DNA from: JBARKJ01 sp963698885
GTDB lineage: Bacteria > Nitrospirota > JACRHJ01
Direction: 5' to 3'
Assembly: GCA_963698885.1 (NCBI GenBank)
Contig: CAVOSJ010000007.1
Coordinates: 62,001-126,000, forward strand
Length of the DNA stretch: 64,000 nucleotides
This document shows, in pieces, positions 26,990 through 35,960 of the stretch (its first letter is position 1; the number at the start of each line of letters is the position of its first letter). A program made the position numbers and the translations under genes. A model generated the notes under the pieces. The model was not told the DNA's origin and searched no databases. It saw only the letters and a list, made by a program, of their open reading frames with translations.

Positions 26990-29076
26990 AGAACACGTTC
27001 TACATAACCACCCCGATCTACTACGTAAACGACGTCCCGCACATAGGCCACGCATACACCACCGTCGCCGCGGACACCATGGCGCGGTACAAACGCCTCA
27101 TCGGCGAGGACGTTTATTTCCTCACCGGGACGGACGAGCACGGCCAGAAGGTGGAGAAGACCGCCGCCGACAAGGGGCTTCAACCCCAGGAATTCGTGGA
27201 CTCCATCGTTCCCCGATACAAGGAACTCTGGAAGCTGCTTAACATCTCCAACGACGACTTCATCCGCACGACCGAAGACCGGCACAAAAAAGCAGTCCAG
27301 CACTTATTCAAGACCCTCCAGGATAAAGGCGACATCTACAAGGGCGAGTACGAGGACTGGTACTGCATCCCATGCGAGAGCTTCTGGACCGCCCTTCAAT
27401 TAAAAGAGGGCAATAAATGCCCCGACTGCGGCCGGCCCGTGGAGAAGCTCAAAGAGGAGAGCTATTTCTTCCGGATGTCGAAATACGAAAAGCCGCTCCT
27501 TGAACATATCGAGGCGCATCCGGAGTTTATAGAGCCGGAGTCCCGCAGAAACGAGATAGTCAGCTTTATAAAGACCGGCCTTCGGGACCTCTCAATCTCG
27601 CGTACGACGTTCAAATGGGGCATACCCGTGCCGGGCGACGAGCGCCATGTCATTTATGTCTGGCTGGACGCGCTGACAAATTATATTACTGCGCTGGGCT
27701 ATCCGGATACGGATGCCGAAAAATTTAAAAAGTTCTGGCCGGAAGAAAGCCCGGTGGCTGTGCACGTCATAGGCAAGGACATCCTACGCTTCCATACGGT
27801 TTACTGGCCGACCTTCCTTCTCGCGGCGGGACTGCCGCTCCCCCGGCAGGTGTTCTCGCACGGCTGGTGGACCATCGAGGGCGAGAAGATGTCCAAGTCC
27901 AAGGGCAACGTGGTGGACCCGTATGCCGTCGCTAACGAATACGGCGTGGACCAGTTCCGCTACTTCCTGCTCCGCGAAGTCCCCTTCGGCCTGGACGGCG
28001 ATTTCTCCAAGGACGCGCTAGTTAGCCGCATAAACTCCGACCTCGCAAACGACCTGGGCAACCTCCACTTCCGCACGATTAACATGATAGAGAAGTATCT
28101 GGGCGGGGAGATACCGGATCATACAGTTCCCGACGAGCCCAATACCTGAGATTGAGTCTGTTATCCGCCAGGTGAATCCAGATTCTTATCCTTACCTTTT
28201 GCACAATACAATCAAGGGTAATTTATCAGTTTACATATCGAGGATGGATGAATTTGCTTTTAGTGATGCCCTTCGATTCCATCTGGGCGTTTAATGCGCA
28301 TGGCGAATAAGATGATAGATTATGCCGCTCCCTGGACTTTCGCTAAAAGCGATAAAAAGGAAGATCAAGGAAAAATTAATAAACGTTCTCGGAGTATGCG
28401 GCAGAGGTCTTAAAAGTTTCAGCTATTACTACTTTCTCCATTCATGCCATCTAAAATGCAGATGATTTGGGAGCAGCTTGGACATACCGAGCCGCTTGAG
28501 TCGATGCGGATCGATATAAATAATCCTTCATTTTTTACGTATGAAAAAGGCCAGAAAATACGACGCGGCCCTGCCCCATTCCCGCGTATAGAGACCGAAC
28601 GCATAAAGGCGTTAAAGGCCGCGTCGGAAGCACAGGGTGCGGGTGCGAAGAAGCCCTCACCCCCTGCCCCTCTCCCAGAGGGCGAGGGGTTAAGGAAGGA
28701 TGTAGGGCGCGACACCCTTGGCGCGCCGGAAAAATCTCCCGCTCCGGAGACCGGCGTCATAAAAATTGACGACTTCATGAAGGTTGACCTCCGCGTTGGG
28801 AAGGTTCTTGAGGCCGAGCGGGTGCCGAAGTCGGACAAGCTCGTGAAGATGCAGATCGACATCGGCTCGGAGACCCGCCAGATTGTCGGCGGGATAGGTA
28901 AGGCATTCTCGCCGGAGGAACTCGTGGGACGCACGGTGGTGGTCGTGGCGAACCTGAAACCCGCGAAACTGATGGGTATAGAGTCCCAGGGGATGGTGCT
29001 CGCTGCGGGAGACGTGGACACGCTTAAACTCGCCGGCTTCGACGCCGAGGTCCCCCCTGGCACGAAGGTCAAATAA
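26986..29076 (+). CDS. metG: Methionyl-tRNA synthetase with C-terminal tRNA-binding domain (frame broken)
   Basis: The intact catalytic part (to about 28130) shows PIYYVNDVPHIGHAYTT (the HIGH site), a four-Cys Zn knuckle (CIPCES ... CPDCG) and KMSKS at EGEKMSKSKGN. The anticodon-binding domain, 28140-28445, is recognisable only by switching frames about six times (EIESVIRQVNPDS, MDEFAFSDALR, MANKMIDYAAPWTFAKS, INVLGVCGRGLK, MPSKMQMIWEQLG). This patch is also more AT-rich. The C-terminal Trbp111/EMAP-like domain (IDDFMKVDLRVGKV) is intact to 29076. The start is GTG overlapping the ricT stop. A palindromic element is translated in the linker near residue 560. An essential gene is unlikely to be dead, so error or misassembly is suspected. 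Confidence 0.9.
28653..28697 (+). repeat. Palindromic element translated in-frame within metG
   Basis: The segment CCCTCACCCCCTGCCCC followed by TCTCCCAGAGGGCGAGGGG forms an imperfect hairpin (arms CCCCTC.CCC / GGGCGAGGGG at 28667-28689). It is read through as PSPPAPLPEGEGL in the linker before the tRNA-binding domain. Sequences of this pattern occur as dispersed palindromes in many bacterial genomes; here it sits inside a gene. Confidence 0.7.
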
Positions 29077-29080
29077 TGTA

Positions 29081-29118
29081 CAAGTTTTTGGCGTTACCTT
29101 TTTACAAAAAGGTAACAG
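29081..29118 (-). repeat. Family B repeat, half copy (copy 4)
   Basis: Only the first palindrome is present (29093-29116, GTTACCTTTTT / AAAAAGGTAAC around a short loop), with the characteristic flank CAAAAACTTGTACA on the minus strand. It begins five bases after the metG stop, in opposite orientation to the full copies. Confidence 0.8.
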
Positions 29119-29135
29119 GTTTCAGGGATTAAAGT

Positions 29136-30374
29136 ATGCCGCCCATAAGAAGACTTGCCCTCCGGATTGTTCTTGCGTCTGTGTTGCTCCTTCTCTGTGT
29201 CCCCGCCCACGCATATCTCGTTTACTTCAAAAACGGCTCCGCGATGGAAGTGCAGTCGCATCGTTTTCAGGGAGACAAGATTTACCTGAAGATGCAAAGC
29301 GGGGAGAGCGCCTTCAATAAAGACCAGATAGACATGGAGAAGACCCTCAAGGACTACAATGCCCGTCAGAAGGTAATCAAGAAGGCATCCAAAGTCTCCG
29401 AAGACGGCGACCACCTGGGCGCGCTAAAGCTGTACCAGTCGCTTATTGCCATGGACGGAAACGACGCCCAGGCCCTGTTCCTGCACGGGAAAGAGCTGAT
29501 TGCGCTTAAGAGATATGACGAGGCGGTCCATGACCTGATGCGCGTGCTGGAGCTGGACCCTCAGTACCCGCAGGTGAATACGCGCCTTGGCGACATATAT
29601 TTCAAACAGCTTAAGTACAACGACGCGATCGACAAATACCTGAAGGCGCTCGACGAGGACCCGAAGGACAAGGAGGCGCACCTGGGGCTTGGCATGTCCT
29701 ACGCGAAGCAGGACATGTACGAGGGCGCGACAACCGAACTGAACCGGGCGCTGGAGCTAAGGCCCGGCTACGCCCTGGCCTATGCCGTACTGGGGTATGT
29801 CGATTACAAGAAGTCTGATTTCGATGACGCCCTTGCGGCACTTGACAGGGCGGAAAAATTAGACGCCCTGCTCCCCGAAGCGCATTATTACAAGGGCCTT
29901 GTTTACGGGGTGCTGGGCGCAAAGACCAAGGACGCCAGGGAGCGCGTCGACTATCTCGATAAGAGCATAGAGGCATTCAGGAAGGCCGTACAGCTCCGGA
30001 AGGATTTCCCCGAGGCCCATGCAGACCTTGGCGTGGCTTTTTATAAAAGGGGCTCTGTGGCCAGGGCCGTCGAGGAATTCAAAATCGCGCTCTCCCAGAA
30101 GCCGGACATGGCCGTCGCGCATAACAACTTAGCCGGGATATACCTGCGGCAGGGATATTACGACGAGGCGGTAACCGAGGCAAAAAAAGCCGTGACGTAC
30201 GAACCGAACATGGCGGAGGCGTATTTCATAATGGGAAACGCATACAACAACATGAAAAAATACAAGGAGGCCGCCCGCGCCTATGACAAGTACCTTTACT
30301 ACTCGCCCGAGGGCGCCATGGCCGGCGAGGTGAAGGCCAGACTGGACAACGTGCTGAAACAAGGCGGGCAATAG
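29136..30374 (+). CDS. Exported TPR protein
   Basis: This 412-residue protein has a signal peptide (IVLASVLLLLCVPAHA, cleavage probably after AHA near residue 26), a short beta-rich N-terminal region (YLVYFKNGSAMEVQSHR, similar to prepilin-associated or SH3-like leaders) and about nine TPR repeats, such as AVHDLMRVLELDPQYPQV and AIDKYLKALDEDPKDKEA. It is likely a periplasmic scaffold; partners are unknown. A second TPR gene follows without spacing and an HD-GYP gene after that, so the three probably form one operon. Confidence 0.85.
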   Translation: MPPIRRLALRIVLASVLLLLCVPAHAYLVYFKNGSAMEVQSHRFQGDKIYLKMQSGESAFNKDQIDMEKTLKDYNARQKVIKKASKVSEDGDHLGALKLYQSLIAMDGNDAQALFLHGKELIALKRYDEAVHDLMRVLELDPQYPQVNTRLGDIYFKQLKYNDAIDKYLKALDEDPKDKEAHLGLGMSYAKQDMYEGATTELNRALELRPGYALAYAVLGYVDYKKSDFDDALAALDRAEKLDALLPEAHYYKGLVYGVLGAKTKDARERVDYLDKSIEAFRKAVQLRKDFPEAHADLGVAFYKRGSVARAVEEFKIALSQKPDMAVAHNNLAGIYLRQGYYDEAVTEAKKAVTYEPNMAEAYFIMGNAYNNMKKYKEAARAYDKYLYYSPEGAMAGEVKARLDNVLKQGGQ

Positions 30375-31601
30375 TTGGAAGGCAGGTACTTTAAATATTA
30401 CAGGGATTCCGCCTGGCAGGCGCTCCAGGCCGGGGACTACGCGAAGGCGTTCGATTACGCGGAGAAGGCCCTGGCAAGGAACCATTATAACCTTGAAGCG
30501 CTCAATACCGCGGCCATAGCCGCTACGAAGCTTGGGTACTATGAGAAGGCGGCGGCGCTTTACGAGCAGGCGCTGGTAACCCAGGGCGAGACGCCGGAGG
30601 TCTATCATAACCTGGGGCTTCTGCTTGCCAGAATGGGTGACCATAAAGGCGCCATAAAGGTTTACCGGGAAGCCCTGGCCCTGGACCAGGAATCGGCGGA
30701 AGTTTATTTGTCGCTGGCCGATTCCCTGGGCGAGACGATGCAGGTGGAAGCCGCGCTCGCGGCATACGACGAGGCGCTCCGGATTGACCCGGGTATGAAA
30801 GACGCGCTGTATAACAAAGGGGTCACCTTGAACCGCGCGGAGCGTTATCCCGAGGCGGAGGCAATCTTCAAGGGGCTCTTGAAAGAAGATCCGAGCGAGC
30901 CCTCTTACCTAGAAGGTCGCGCCTATTCCTTAAGCCAGATGGGACGGTACCCGGAGGCCCTGAACCTTTACAGGAAGGCGCTTGTAGCAACCCCCGATAA
31001 CCCCGGCCTGTCCTATAACGCCGCTTTAATGCTCGAAAAACTGGGGCACCCGGAGGATGCGGTCATGGCGCTTGAGCGGACGCTGGAGCTGGACCCGGAC
31101 TTTGCGGGGGCGAACCTTGAGAAGGCGAATATCCTGGGGGACATGGGGGCGGACGAAGAGGCTATAAAAATATACGACCGCGAGGCGCTCAAATCTCCCG
31201 CCGATCCACTCATATATTTCGACCGCGGCATATCCCTTGTAAGGTTAGGGAGGCATAAGGAGGCGCTGGCCGACTTCGAGCGCGTGCTCGGCCTGGAGCC
31301 TGGGAACCTGGACGCGCTTAACAACAAAGGCAGCGTGCTCCTCTCCCTTGGCAGGCAGGACGAGGCGTTCGCATGCTTCGACGAGGTCCTGAAAATAGAA
31401 AAAAAGAACGTCATGGCCAACTACAACAAGGCCTGCGCGTATGCCAGGGAAGGGGACGCAAGGTCTTCCGCAAACGCCCTTAAGAGGGCCGCCCAGTCGG
31501 ACAAGGGCGCGCTGGCCCAGGCGGAGCGCGACCACGATTTCGACCTGGTCCGCACCTCCCCCGAATTCCAGGCAATTTTCGGGAATAATCCTAATTCTTG
31601 A
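30375..31601 (+). CDS. Cytoplasmic TPR protein
   Basis: This 408-residue protein consists almost wholly of TPR repeats (about ten; for example YEKAAALYEQALVTQGETP and HKEALADFERVLGLEPGN) and has no signal peptide or membrane helix. The TTG start directly follows the stop of the exported TPR gene. The C-terminus (QAERDHDFDLVRTSPEFQ) resembles the end of many bacterial TPR proteins. It likely mediates protein-protein contacts, perhaps with the downstream HD-GYP protein. No specific function can be given. Confidence 0.83.
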   Translation: MEGRYFKYYRDSAWQALQAGDYAKAFDYAEKALARNHYNLEALNTAAIAATKLGYYEKAAALYEQALVTQGETPEVYHNLGLLLARMGDHKGAIKVYREALALDQESAEVYLSLADSLGETMQVEAALAAYDEALRIDPGMKDALYNKGVTLNRAERYPEAEAIFKGLLKEDPSEPSYLEGRAYSLSQMGRYPEALNLYRKALVATPDNPGLSYNAALMLEKLGHPEDAVMALERTLELDPDFAGANLEKANILGDMGADEEAIKIYDREALKSPADPLIYFDRGISLVRLGRHKEALADFERVLGLEPGNLDALNNKGSVLLSLGRQDEAFACFDEVLKIEKKNVMANYNKACAYAREGDARSSANALKRAAQSDKGALAQAERDHDFDLVRTSPEFQAIFGNNPNS

Positions 31602-31665
31602 CAACCGTACTGAATTTATCGGATAATCGCGCAAAAAAAGAGCATTACGAAAAAAGGGGGGACAG

Positions 31666-33007
31666 ATGCCAAGACGTGAGCCGCCAAAAAGCCAGCCAAA
31701 AAATGATGGTCAAGCCGGTCGCCGGGGCCGGGATAAGCAACAAGCTGAAACTCTCCTATTTCATTGCCTCAATCGTTCCGATAATCGTGATGACCTACCT
31801 CTACCTGGACTACATCGCGCCCGAAGCGGAAAAGAGGGGCAACTCCAGCATCCCCGAAGTAATAGCCGTACTGCTCGTCCTCACCGTGTTCCTCTCCGTC
31901 ATGGGCCTTATACTGACGAACCGCGCCGCGGGCGAGTCCATCAGTACGCTTAAGACGCTGAATACAAGGATGGATACGCTGCTCGACCTTACCAAGAACT
32001 TCAGGGAAGGGTTCTACGTGGACGTCCTTCTGGACTCCATCGCCAGCTCCGCCACCAAGCTATTAAATGCCGAAGCCAGTTCGGTGCTCCTATACGACGA
32101 GACAGGTCTGCTTAAGTTCGTCCATCTCTCCGGCAGAAACGCCCCGGCCCTGAAGGGCAGGGAGGTCAAGCTCGGCGAAGGCCTGACCGGCTGGGTCGCT
32201 CGCGAGGGGAAGCCCGTCATGCTGAACGACGTGAAAAGCGACCCCCGGTTCTCCGGTAAATACGACCAGGAGACCGGCTTTAATACCCGTTCGATGCTCT
32301 GCGTGCCCCTCGTGATGGACGGCAGGAACATCGGTGTCCTCGAGGTGCTGAACAAGAGGGACGGGGAGCTGTTCTCGGAGCAGGACCTGAAAATTTTATT
32401 CTCCCTGGCGGACCATGCCGCCCTGTCGATTTACCGGACCAAGAGCAACGAGTCCTCGCATACCGATTTCATCCAGGTGACCGAGATACTCATGTCCGCG
32501 ATGGACTACCACATACCGGAGAAGAAGGGGCACGCCCGGCGCGTGGCGCGGTACTCGGTGAAGATTGCCAAGGACATGGGTTTAAACGAGGACGAGCAGA
32601 AGAAGGTCTATTTCGGCGCGCTCCTGCACGACATAGGGCTCCTGAAGTACGACAAGGACGAGCACTGGGGGCAACAGAAGTTCGAACTGCACCCGAACCT
32701 GGGATACGATATGATAAAGTCCATCAGCCTCTGGCAGCCCACGGCCCCGCTGGTGCTGTCTCACCACGAGCGATACGACGGGAAAGGCTATCCCGAAAGG
32801 GATTTCCGGGACGGAGATACCCCTGGGGGCGAGGATAATCGCGGTGGCGGAGACATTCGATACTATAGTCAGCGCCAGGTCATACAAGCCCACGATGAGC
32901 TTCGCGGAGGCTGTCACGGAACTTAGAGCCAACTCCGGCACCCAGTTCGACCCAAGCGTGGTGGACATCTTCGCGGCGAATTTCAAGAAGGAAGATATAG
33001 TGGAATA
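31666..33007 (+). CDS. Membrane GAF/HD-GYP c-di-GMP phosphodiesterase (frame broken)
   Basis: Two N-terminal membrane helices (KLSYFIASIVPIIVMTYL and IAVLLVLTVFLSVMGLIL) precede a GAF domain (LLNAEASSVLLYDE, CVPLVMDGRNIGVLEVLN) and an HD-GYP domain (ALLHDIGLLKYD, LSHHERYDGKGYPE). HD-GYP proteins hydrolyse c-di-GMP. The main frame is lost near 32795 at AAAGGG; dropping one base gives GISGTEIPLGARIIAVAE and continues to TAA at 33007. The start is uncertain: the frame opens at TTG 31598, but ATG 31666 is preceded by GGGGGG and would join the frame if one A in the run before ATG 31703 is extra. Cofactor, substrate and signal are inferred from family only. Confidence 0.87.
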
Positions 33008-33030
33008 AAGTGCGTTTATTCCAGATTATT

Positions 33031-33747
33031 TTACGGCCGCGGCCGCTTCTCTGAAAGCTCTTCCATAAGCTGCGTTTGAATCTCCTGTATTTCCAGGAGC
33101 CTCTGCCACTGGTTCACCAGAAGATGGTCCACTTTTTCGTGCAGGTGCCGGATTTCAAGCTCCGCCTTCAGGTTGACCTTGTAATCATGCTCCGCCCTTA
33201 AGCGGTCTTTCGACTCCTGCCTGTTCTGGCTCATCATTATAACCGGCGCCTGAATCGCGGCAAGACAGGAGAGGATCAGGTTCAGAAAAATGTACGGGTA
33301 CGGGTCGAACGGTTTCAGGAAAAACAGAGTCGTATTTATACCCAGCCACACAAACAGCACCGTCCCGAATATCCCTATGAACCGCCAGCTCCCGCCGAAG
33401 TCGGCGATCTTATCCGCGAGCTTCTCCCCGAGGGTGGATTGCCGGTCGAACTCGTCGTTGATGTTCCTGGTCAGAAGCTCCTGGTCTCTGAGGCTTTTTA
33501 CGACCTGGTCCTCAAGCTCCGTAAGCTCGCCCTTGTCCTGTTTTATCGAATCCTCGACATATTCGTCCCTGAACCTGTTGAGGTCGGGACGGCATATATA
33601 GCCGTCTGGCGACCAGTCGGGATACGCAGCCTTAATCCGCTCTGTCACGGGACCGCGGATCAGCACTGCCGGTATCATCTCCGCCGGCTTTTCTTCCGTC
33701 TTGCATATCTGGCATGTTACGCGGCCAGTTCCCTTTTTCGTTGCCAT
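33031..33747 (-). CDS. DUF1003 family membrane protein
   Basis: This protein of about 238 residues has an N-terminal Cys-containing segment (GRVTCQICK), a coiled region and two membrane helices (FIGIFGTVLFVWLGINTTL, YIFLNLILSCLAAIQAP) with the DUF1003 hallmark PYIFLNLILSCLAA-QAPVIMMSQNR. Function is unknown. The open frame starts at 33825, but ATG 33747 has AAGGAA just upstream and gives the usual family start. It converges with the HD-GYP gene over a 23-base gap. Confidence 0.87.
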   Translation of the reverse strand: MATKKGTGRVTCQICKTEEKPAEMIPAVLIRGPVTERIKAAYPDWSPDGYICRPDLNRFRDEYVEDSIKQDKGELTELEDQVVKSLRDQELLTRNINDEFDRQSTLGEKLADKIADFGGSWRFIGIFGTVLFVWLGINTTLFFLKPFDPYPYIFLNLILSCLAAIQAPVIMMSQNRQESKDRLRAEHDYKVNLKAELEIRHLHEKVDHLLVNQWQRLLEIQEIQTQLMEELSEKRPRP

Positions 33748-33886
33748 TTCCTTTTCGTCTCCCGGGTTCGATGGATGGCATTTCAAAGCCGCTGACATTT
33801 GCGCATAAATCAACCGGGCAGTCAATAAATATATGGAGATTGAAACAGTGTGGCCTGAAAGGCGTCGGGAGTGGGATAAGGCGATA

Positions 33887-33916
33887 GAAAAGGCGGCGCA
33901 TATGCGCCGCCTTTTC
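33887..33916 (-). terminator. Perfect palindromic terminator
   Basis: GAAAAGGCGGCGCAT and its exact complement form a 30-base palindrome. It is 34 bases downstream of the triple-repeat secreted protein on the minus strand and probably ends that transcript. Confidence 0.75.
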
Positions 33917-33949
33917 TGATTTTCGATAACTGGTCTTAAACTACGGCAA

Positions 33950-34739
33950 CTATGGAGCGGGTTCTTCCGTTATGTCCCGGATGCAGCTCTTGCCCTCCAC
34001 GTCAAGGCAATACGCCTTCACGCGCTTGCCAACCTCTTCGTTAGTCAGAGGCATACCGGTTGTAGACTCCTGATAATAAAGGGTTTTCTGGCCTTCGGTC
34101 GTGCTGATGACTATCGTCTTGCCAGCCGGGTCTATCGATACGATCTGACCCGTATAAACCTTTGCCGCCGGCTCCCCGGGGGTGACGACAGTTACCCTGT
34201 TGGCGCAGAATTTGCCCTCGCTGTCGAAGCAGTCCACCCGCACTCTTGTGCCGGGCTGAAGCTCCGTCATTGGCACCGGCTCGGACTTTATCGTCCCGCC
34301 CGGCACCGGCGTAAGTTTTTCGGCGGAGGAAGATTCAATCCTCAGCGTCATCTCCTGGCCCTGTGTCGTTTTTCAGGACCAATGTCTTGCCAGAGGGGTC
34401 AACCGATACCACTTCCCCTTCAAAAACGCTTGTTTTCTGGGCGATAGCGATGACCTTGATGTTCTTCCCGCAGGCTTTTCCGGACACGTCGACGCAGCTG
34501 ATCTCAACGTTGTCGCCGAGCTTCACGGTAGGCGAACAGGCCCCTTCCGCCCCTGTCAAGCCTTCCGCGCCCTGGAAAAGAATAGTTTTCTGGCCCTGGT
34601 CAGTGTCGACCACTACGGTCTTTGCGGCCATGTCGACGGAGACTACCTTCCCCTTGATCATATAGCCGGCGTCGTCGGCATAGGCGATCCCGGAGACGAT
34701 AAGAACTGCCGTGAACGCCGCCAATAATATTCTCTTCAT
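33950..34739 (-). CDS. Secreted protein with three internal repeats (one frame break)
   Basis: Two overlapping open segments form one gene. The first starts at ATG 34739 (GGGAGG six bases upstream) with signal peptide MKRILLAAFTAVLIVSGIAYA. The second runs to 33950. Removing one A from an A5 run near 34366 joins them as LVLKTTQGQEMTLRI. The joined protein has three copies of a beta-type repeat: GKVVSVDMAAKTVVVDTDQG, GEVVSVDPSGKTLVLKTTQG and GQIVSIDPAGKTIVISTTEG. Cys pairs follow two of the repeats (SCVDVSGKAC, YCLDVEGKSC). It may be an OB- or SH3-like periplasmic protein; function is unknown. An alternative start in the leader at 34772 is less likely. Confidence 0.82.
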
Positions 34740-34851
34740 TTTCCCTCCCGGTTTAAGTGATGGGGGCGACAAGTTTCAGCGGTTTTGCCCCCATCTTTAA
34801 TTTACCAACAGGCCGGGAAGCTGTCAAGGCGGGCCGGATGAGGGGCGGGGG

Positions 34852-34887
34852 GCAAAAAAAGGAAGGCCGCGGGTTTCCCCGCGGCCT
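34852..34887 (-). terminator. Rho-independent terminator of the cytochrome gene
   Basis: Stem AGGCCGCGG / CCGCGGCCT closes a short loop and on the minus strand is followed by TCCTTTTTTTG. It lies 29 bases after the cytochrome stop. Confidence 0.85.
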
Positions 34888-34915
34888 CTTTAAAAAAACA
34901 GCGAAACTTTTGAAA

Positions 34916-35248
34916 CTACTTCTTGTGGCACTTTGCGCAGTTTTCAGCGGCAGTCGCTGCGAACGCGGTTTTGCCGTCGTGGCACCCGCCGCAGAACTTG
35001 CCTTCCTTTATGGCTGCCATCGTTATATCCTCGCCACCCTTCTTCATCTTGAAGAGCTTCGTGTGGCAGTTCTTGCAGGTCACAGCCTGGCCGTCCACCT
35101 TCTGGGCCAGATGGGCCGTGTGCGAGAAGGTGACAGCACCCTCGCTGCCGACCGTCTTGAACGCGAAGTCCGCGGGAGCTGCGAAGCATATACCAGCGAA
35201 AGCGAAGGCCATTACAGCCGCCATCATAAGAACAATAAGTTTTTTCAT
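34916..35248 (-). CDS. Periplasmic triheme c7-type cytochrome
   Basis: This 110-residue protein has a signal peptide (to about residue 23) and three CxxCH heme sites: CKNCH at 58-62, CGGCH at 86-90 and CAKCH at 104-108. The FSHTAH segment supplies further axial His. Size and heme number fit the c7/PpcA-like family of periplasmic electron carriers used by metal- and sulfur-reducing anaerobes. It is a monocistronic gene with its own promoter (35345-35373) and terminator, and is divergent from DUF1858. A strong AGGAGG-type Shine-Dalgarno lies upstream (GGAGGTG). Confidence 0.9.
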   Translation of the reverse strand: MKKLIVLMMAAVMAFAFAGICFAAPADFAFKTVGSEGAVTFSHTAHLAQKVDGQAVTCKNCHTKLFKMKKGGEDITMAAIKEGKFCGGCHDGKTAFAATAAENCAKCHKK

Positions 35249-35344
35249 CTTTTCACCTCCTTTCTATTTTGGAACGCTTTGAGGGAGAAAAAAAACCTCT
35301 CGGCTTTAGACGGCTTGCATCGTAAAAGGTTGACAGTAATTTTA

Positions 35345-35373
35345 AAAATACTATCCAATTATTAAAATGTCAA
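35345..35373 (-). promoter_or_regulatory. Sigma-70 promoter for the triheme cytochrome
   Basis: On the minus strand TTGACA (35373-35368) and TATTTT (35350-35345) are separated by 17 bases, about 95 bases before the cytochrome ATG. Confidence 0.6.
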
Positions 35374-35403
35374 CTCCCTTTATTCTGAAATATGACAAAA
35401 ATC

Positions 35404-35432
35404 ATGACACAGTCCGCCGGAAGATGTATAAT
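35404..35432 (+). promoter_or_regulatory. Sigma-70 promoter for the DUF1858 gene
   Basis: ATGACA (35404-35409) and TATAAT (35427-35432), with an extended TG one base before, are separated by 17 bases; the gene starts 38 bases downstream. Confidence 0.65.
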
Positions 35433-35470
35433 ATGAAGAATTAAATCCATAAAAACGGAGGTCTGAAGCG

Positions 35471-35680
35471 ATGCCCCTCACCGTCGACAAGAATACCATA
35501 ATAGGCGAAGCCATAAATGCAGACCCGGAAGTCAGGAAGATAATCGAGAAGCATTTCGGGACCGGGTGCTTTACCTGCCCCGGGATAAACATGGAATCGA
35601 TCGGCTTTGGCTCCCTTATGCACAACCTCGACCCGCAAAAGATTGTTGACGAGATTAATGCCGCCCTTGCGGGGAAGTAA
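35471..35680 (+). CDS. DUF1858 small redox-disulfide protein
   Basis: This 69-residue protein matches DUF1858, whose members have a CxxC-type pair thought to be redox active and are often fused or linked to hybrid-cluster proteins. Here Cys33 and Cys36 form GCFTCPG after a helical VRKIIEKHFG segment. GGAGG lies 10 bases before the ATG. It has its own promoter and appears to be monocistronic, divergent from the triheme cytochrome. Confidence 0.88.
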   Translation: MPLTVDKNTIIGEAINADPEVRKIIEKHFGTGCFTCPGINMESIGFGSLMHNLDPQKIVDEINAALAGK

Positions 35681-35960
35681 CGAGTTTTTCTCCCCCTCTT
35701 TAAAAGGCAAGAGGGGAGCCAAGGGAGTTACGAAGAGCCTTTGCGAGCTTGTAAACAGGTTGTTTTTAAGCTATCTCAATATCGCTCATTCCCCATCCCA
35801 AAACTCTCTAAAATTAAAAAAGCTTAAGGAATATAAGGGACTAAGGGTGCGCATTTTTGCGAGAATTATCTTGAACAAATGGGCCTCTTTAATATATAAT
35901 GATGGACTGATGAACCTCGGGGAAGGCGGGAGGCACTTCGCCGCACTCTGAAAGGTATCG
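35681..35960. other. Intergenic leader of the secretion operon
   Basis: No gene is seen here. It holds a small hairpin (CTCCCC / GGGGAG at 35690-35718) without a T-run, an AT-rich stretch and a sigma-70-like promoter at 35871-35900. Its segment ATTATCTTGAAC (35865-35876) is also found inside family A repeats. Confidence 0.6.
35871..35900 (+). promoter_or_regulatory. Sigma-70-like promoter of the secretion operon
   Basis: TTGAAC (35871-35876) and TATAAT (35895-35900) are separated by 18 bases, about 60 bases before gspF. Confidence 0.5.

Noticed and set aside
35846..35862. Sigma-54 promoter before gspF (GGTGCGCATTTTTGC)
   Set aside because: The GG to GC gap is 11 bases, not 10, and a better sigma-70 match follows.
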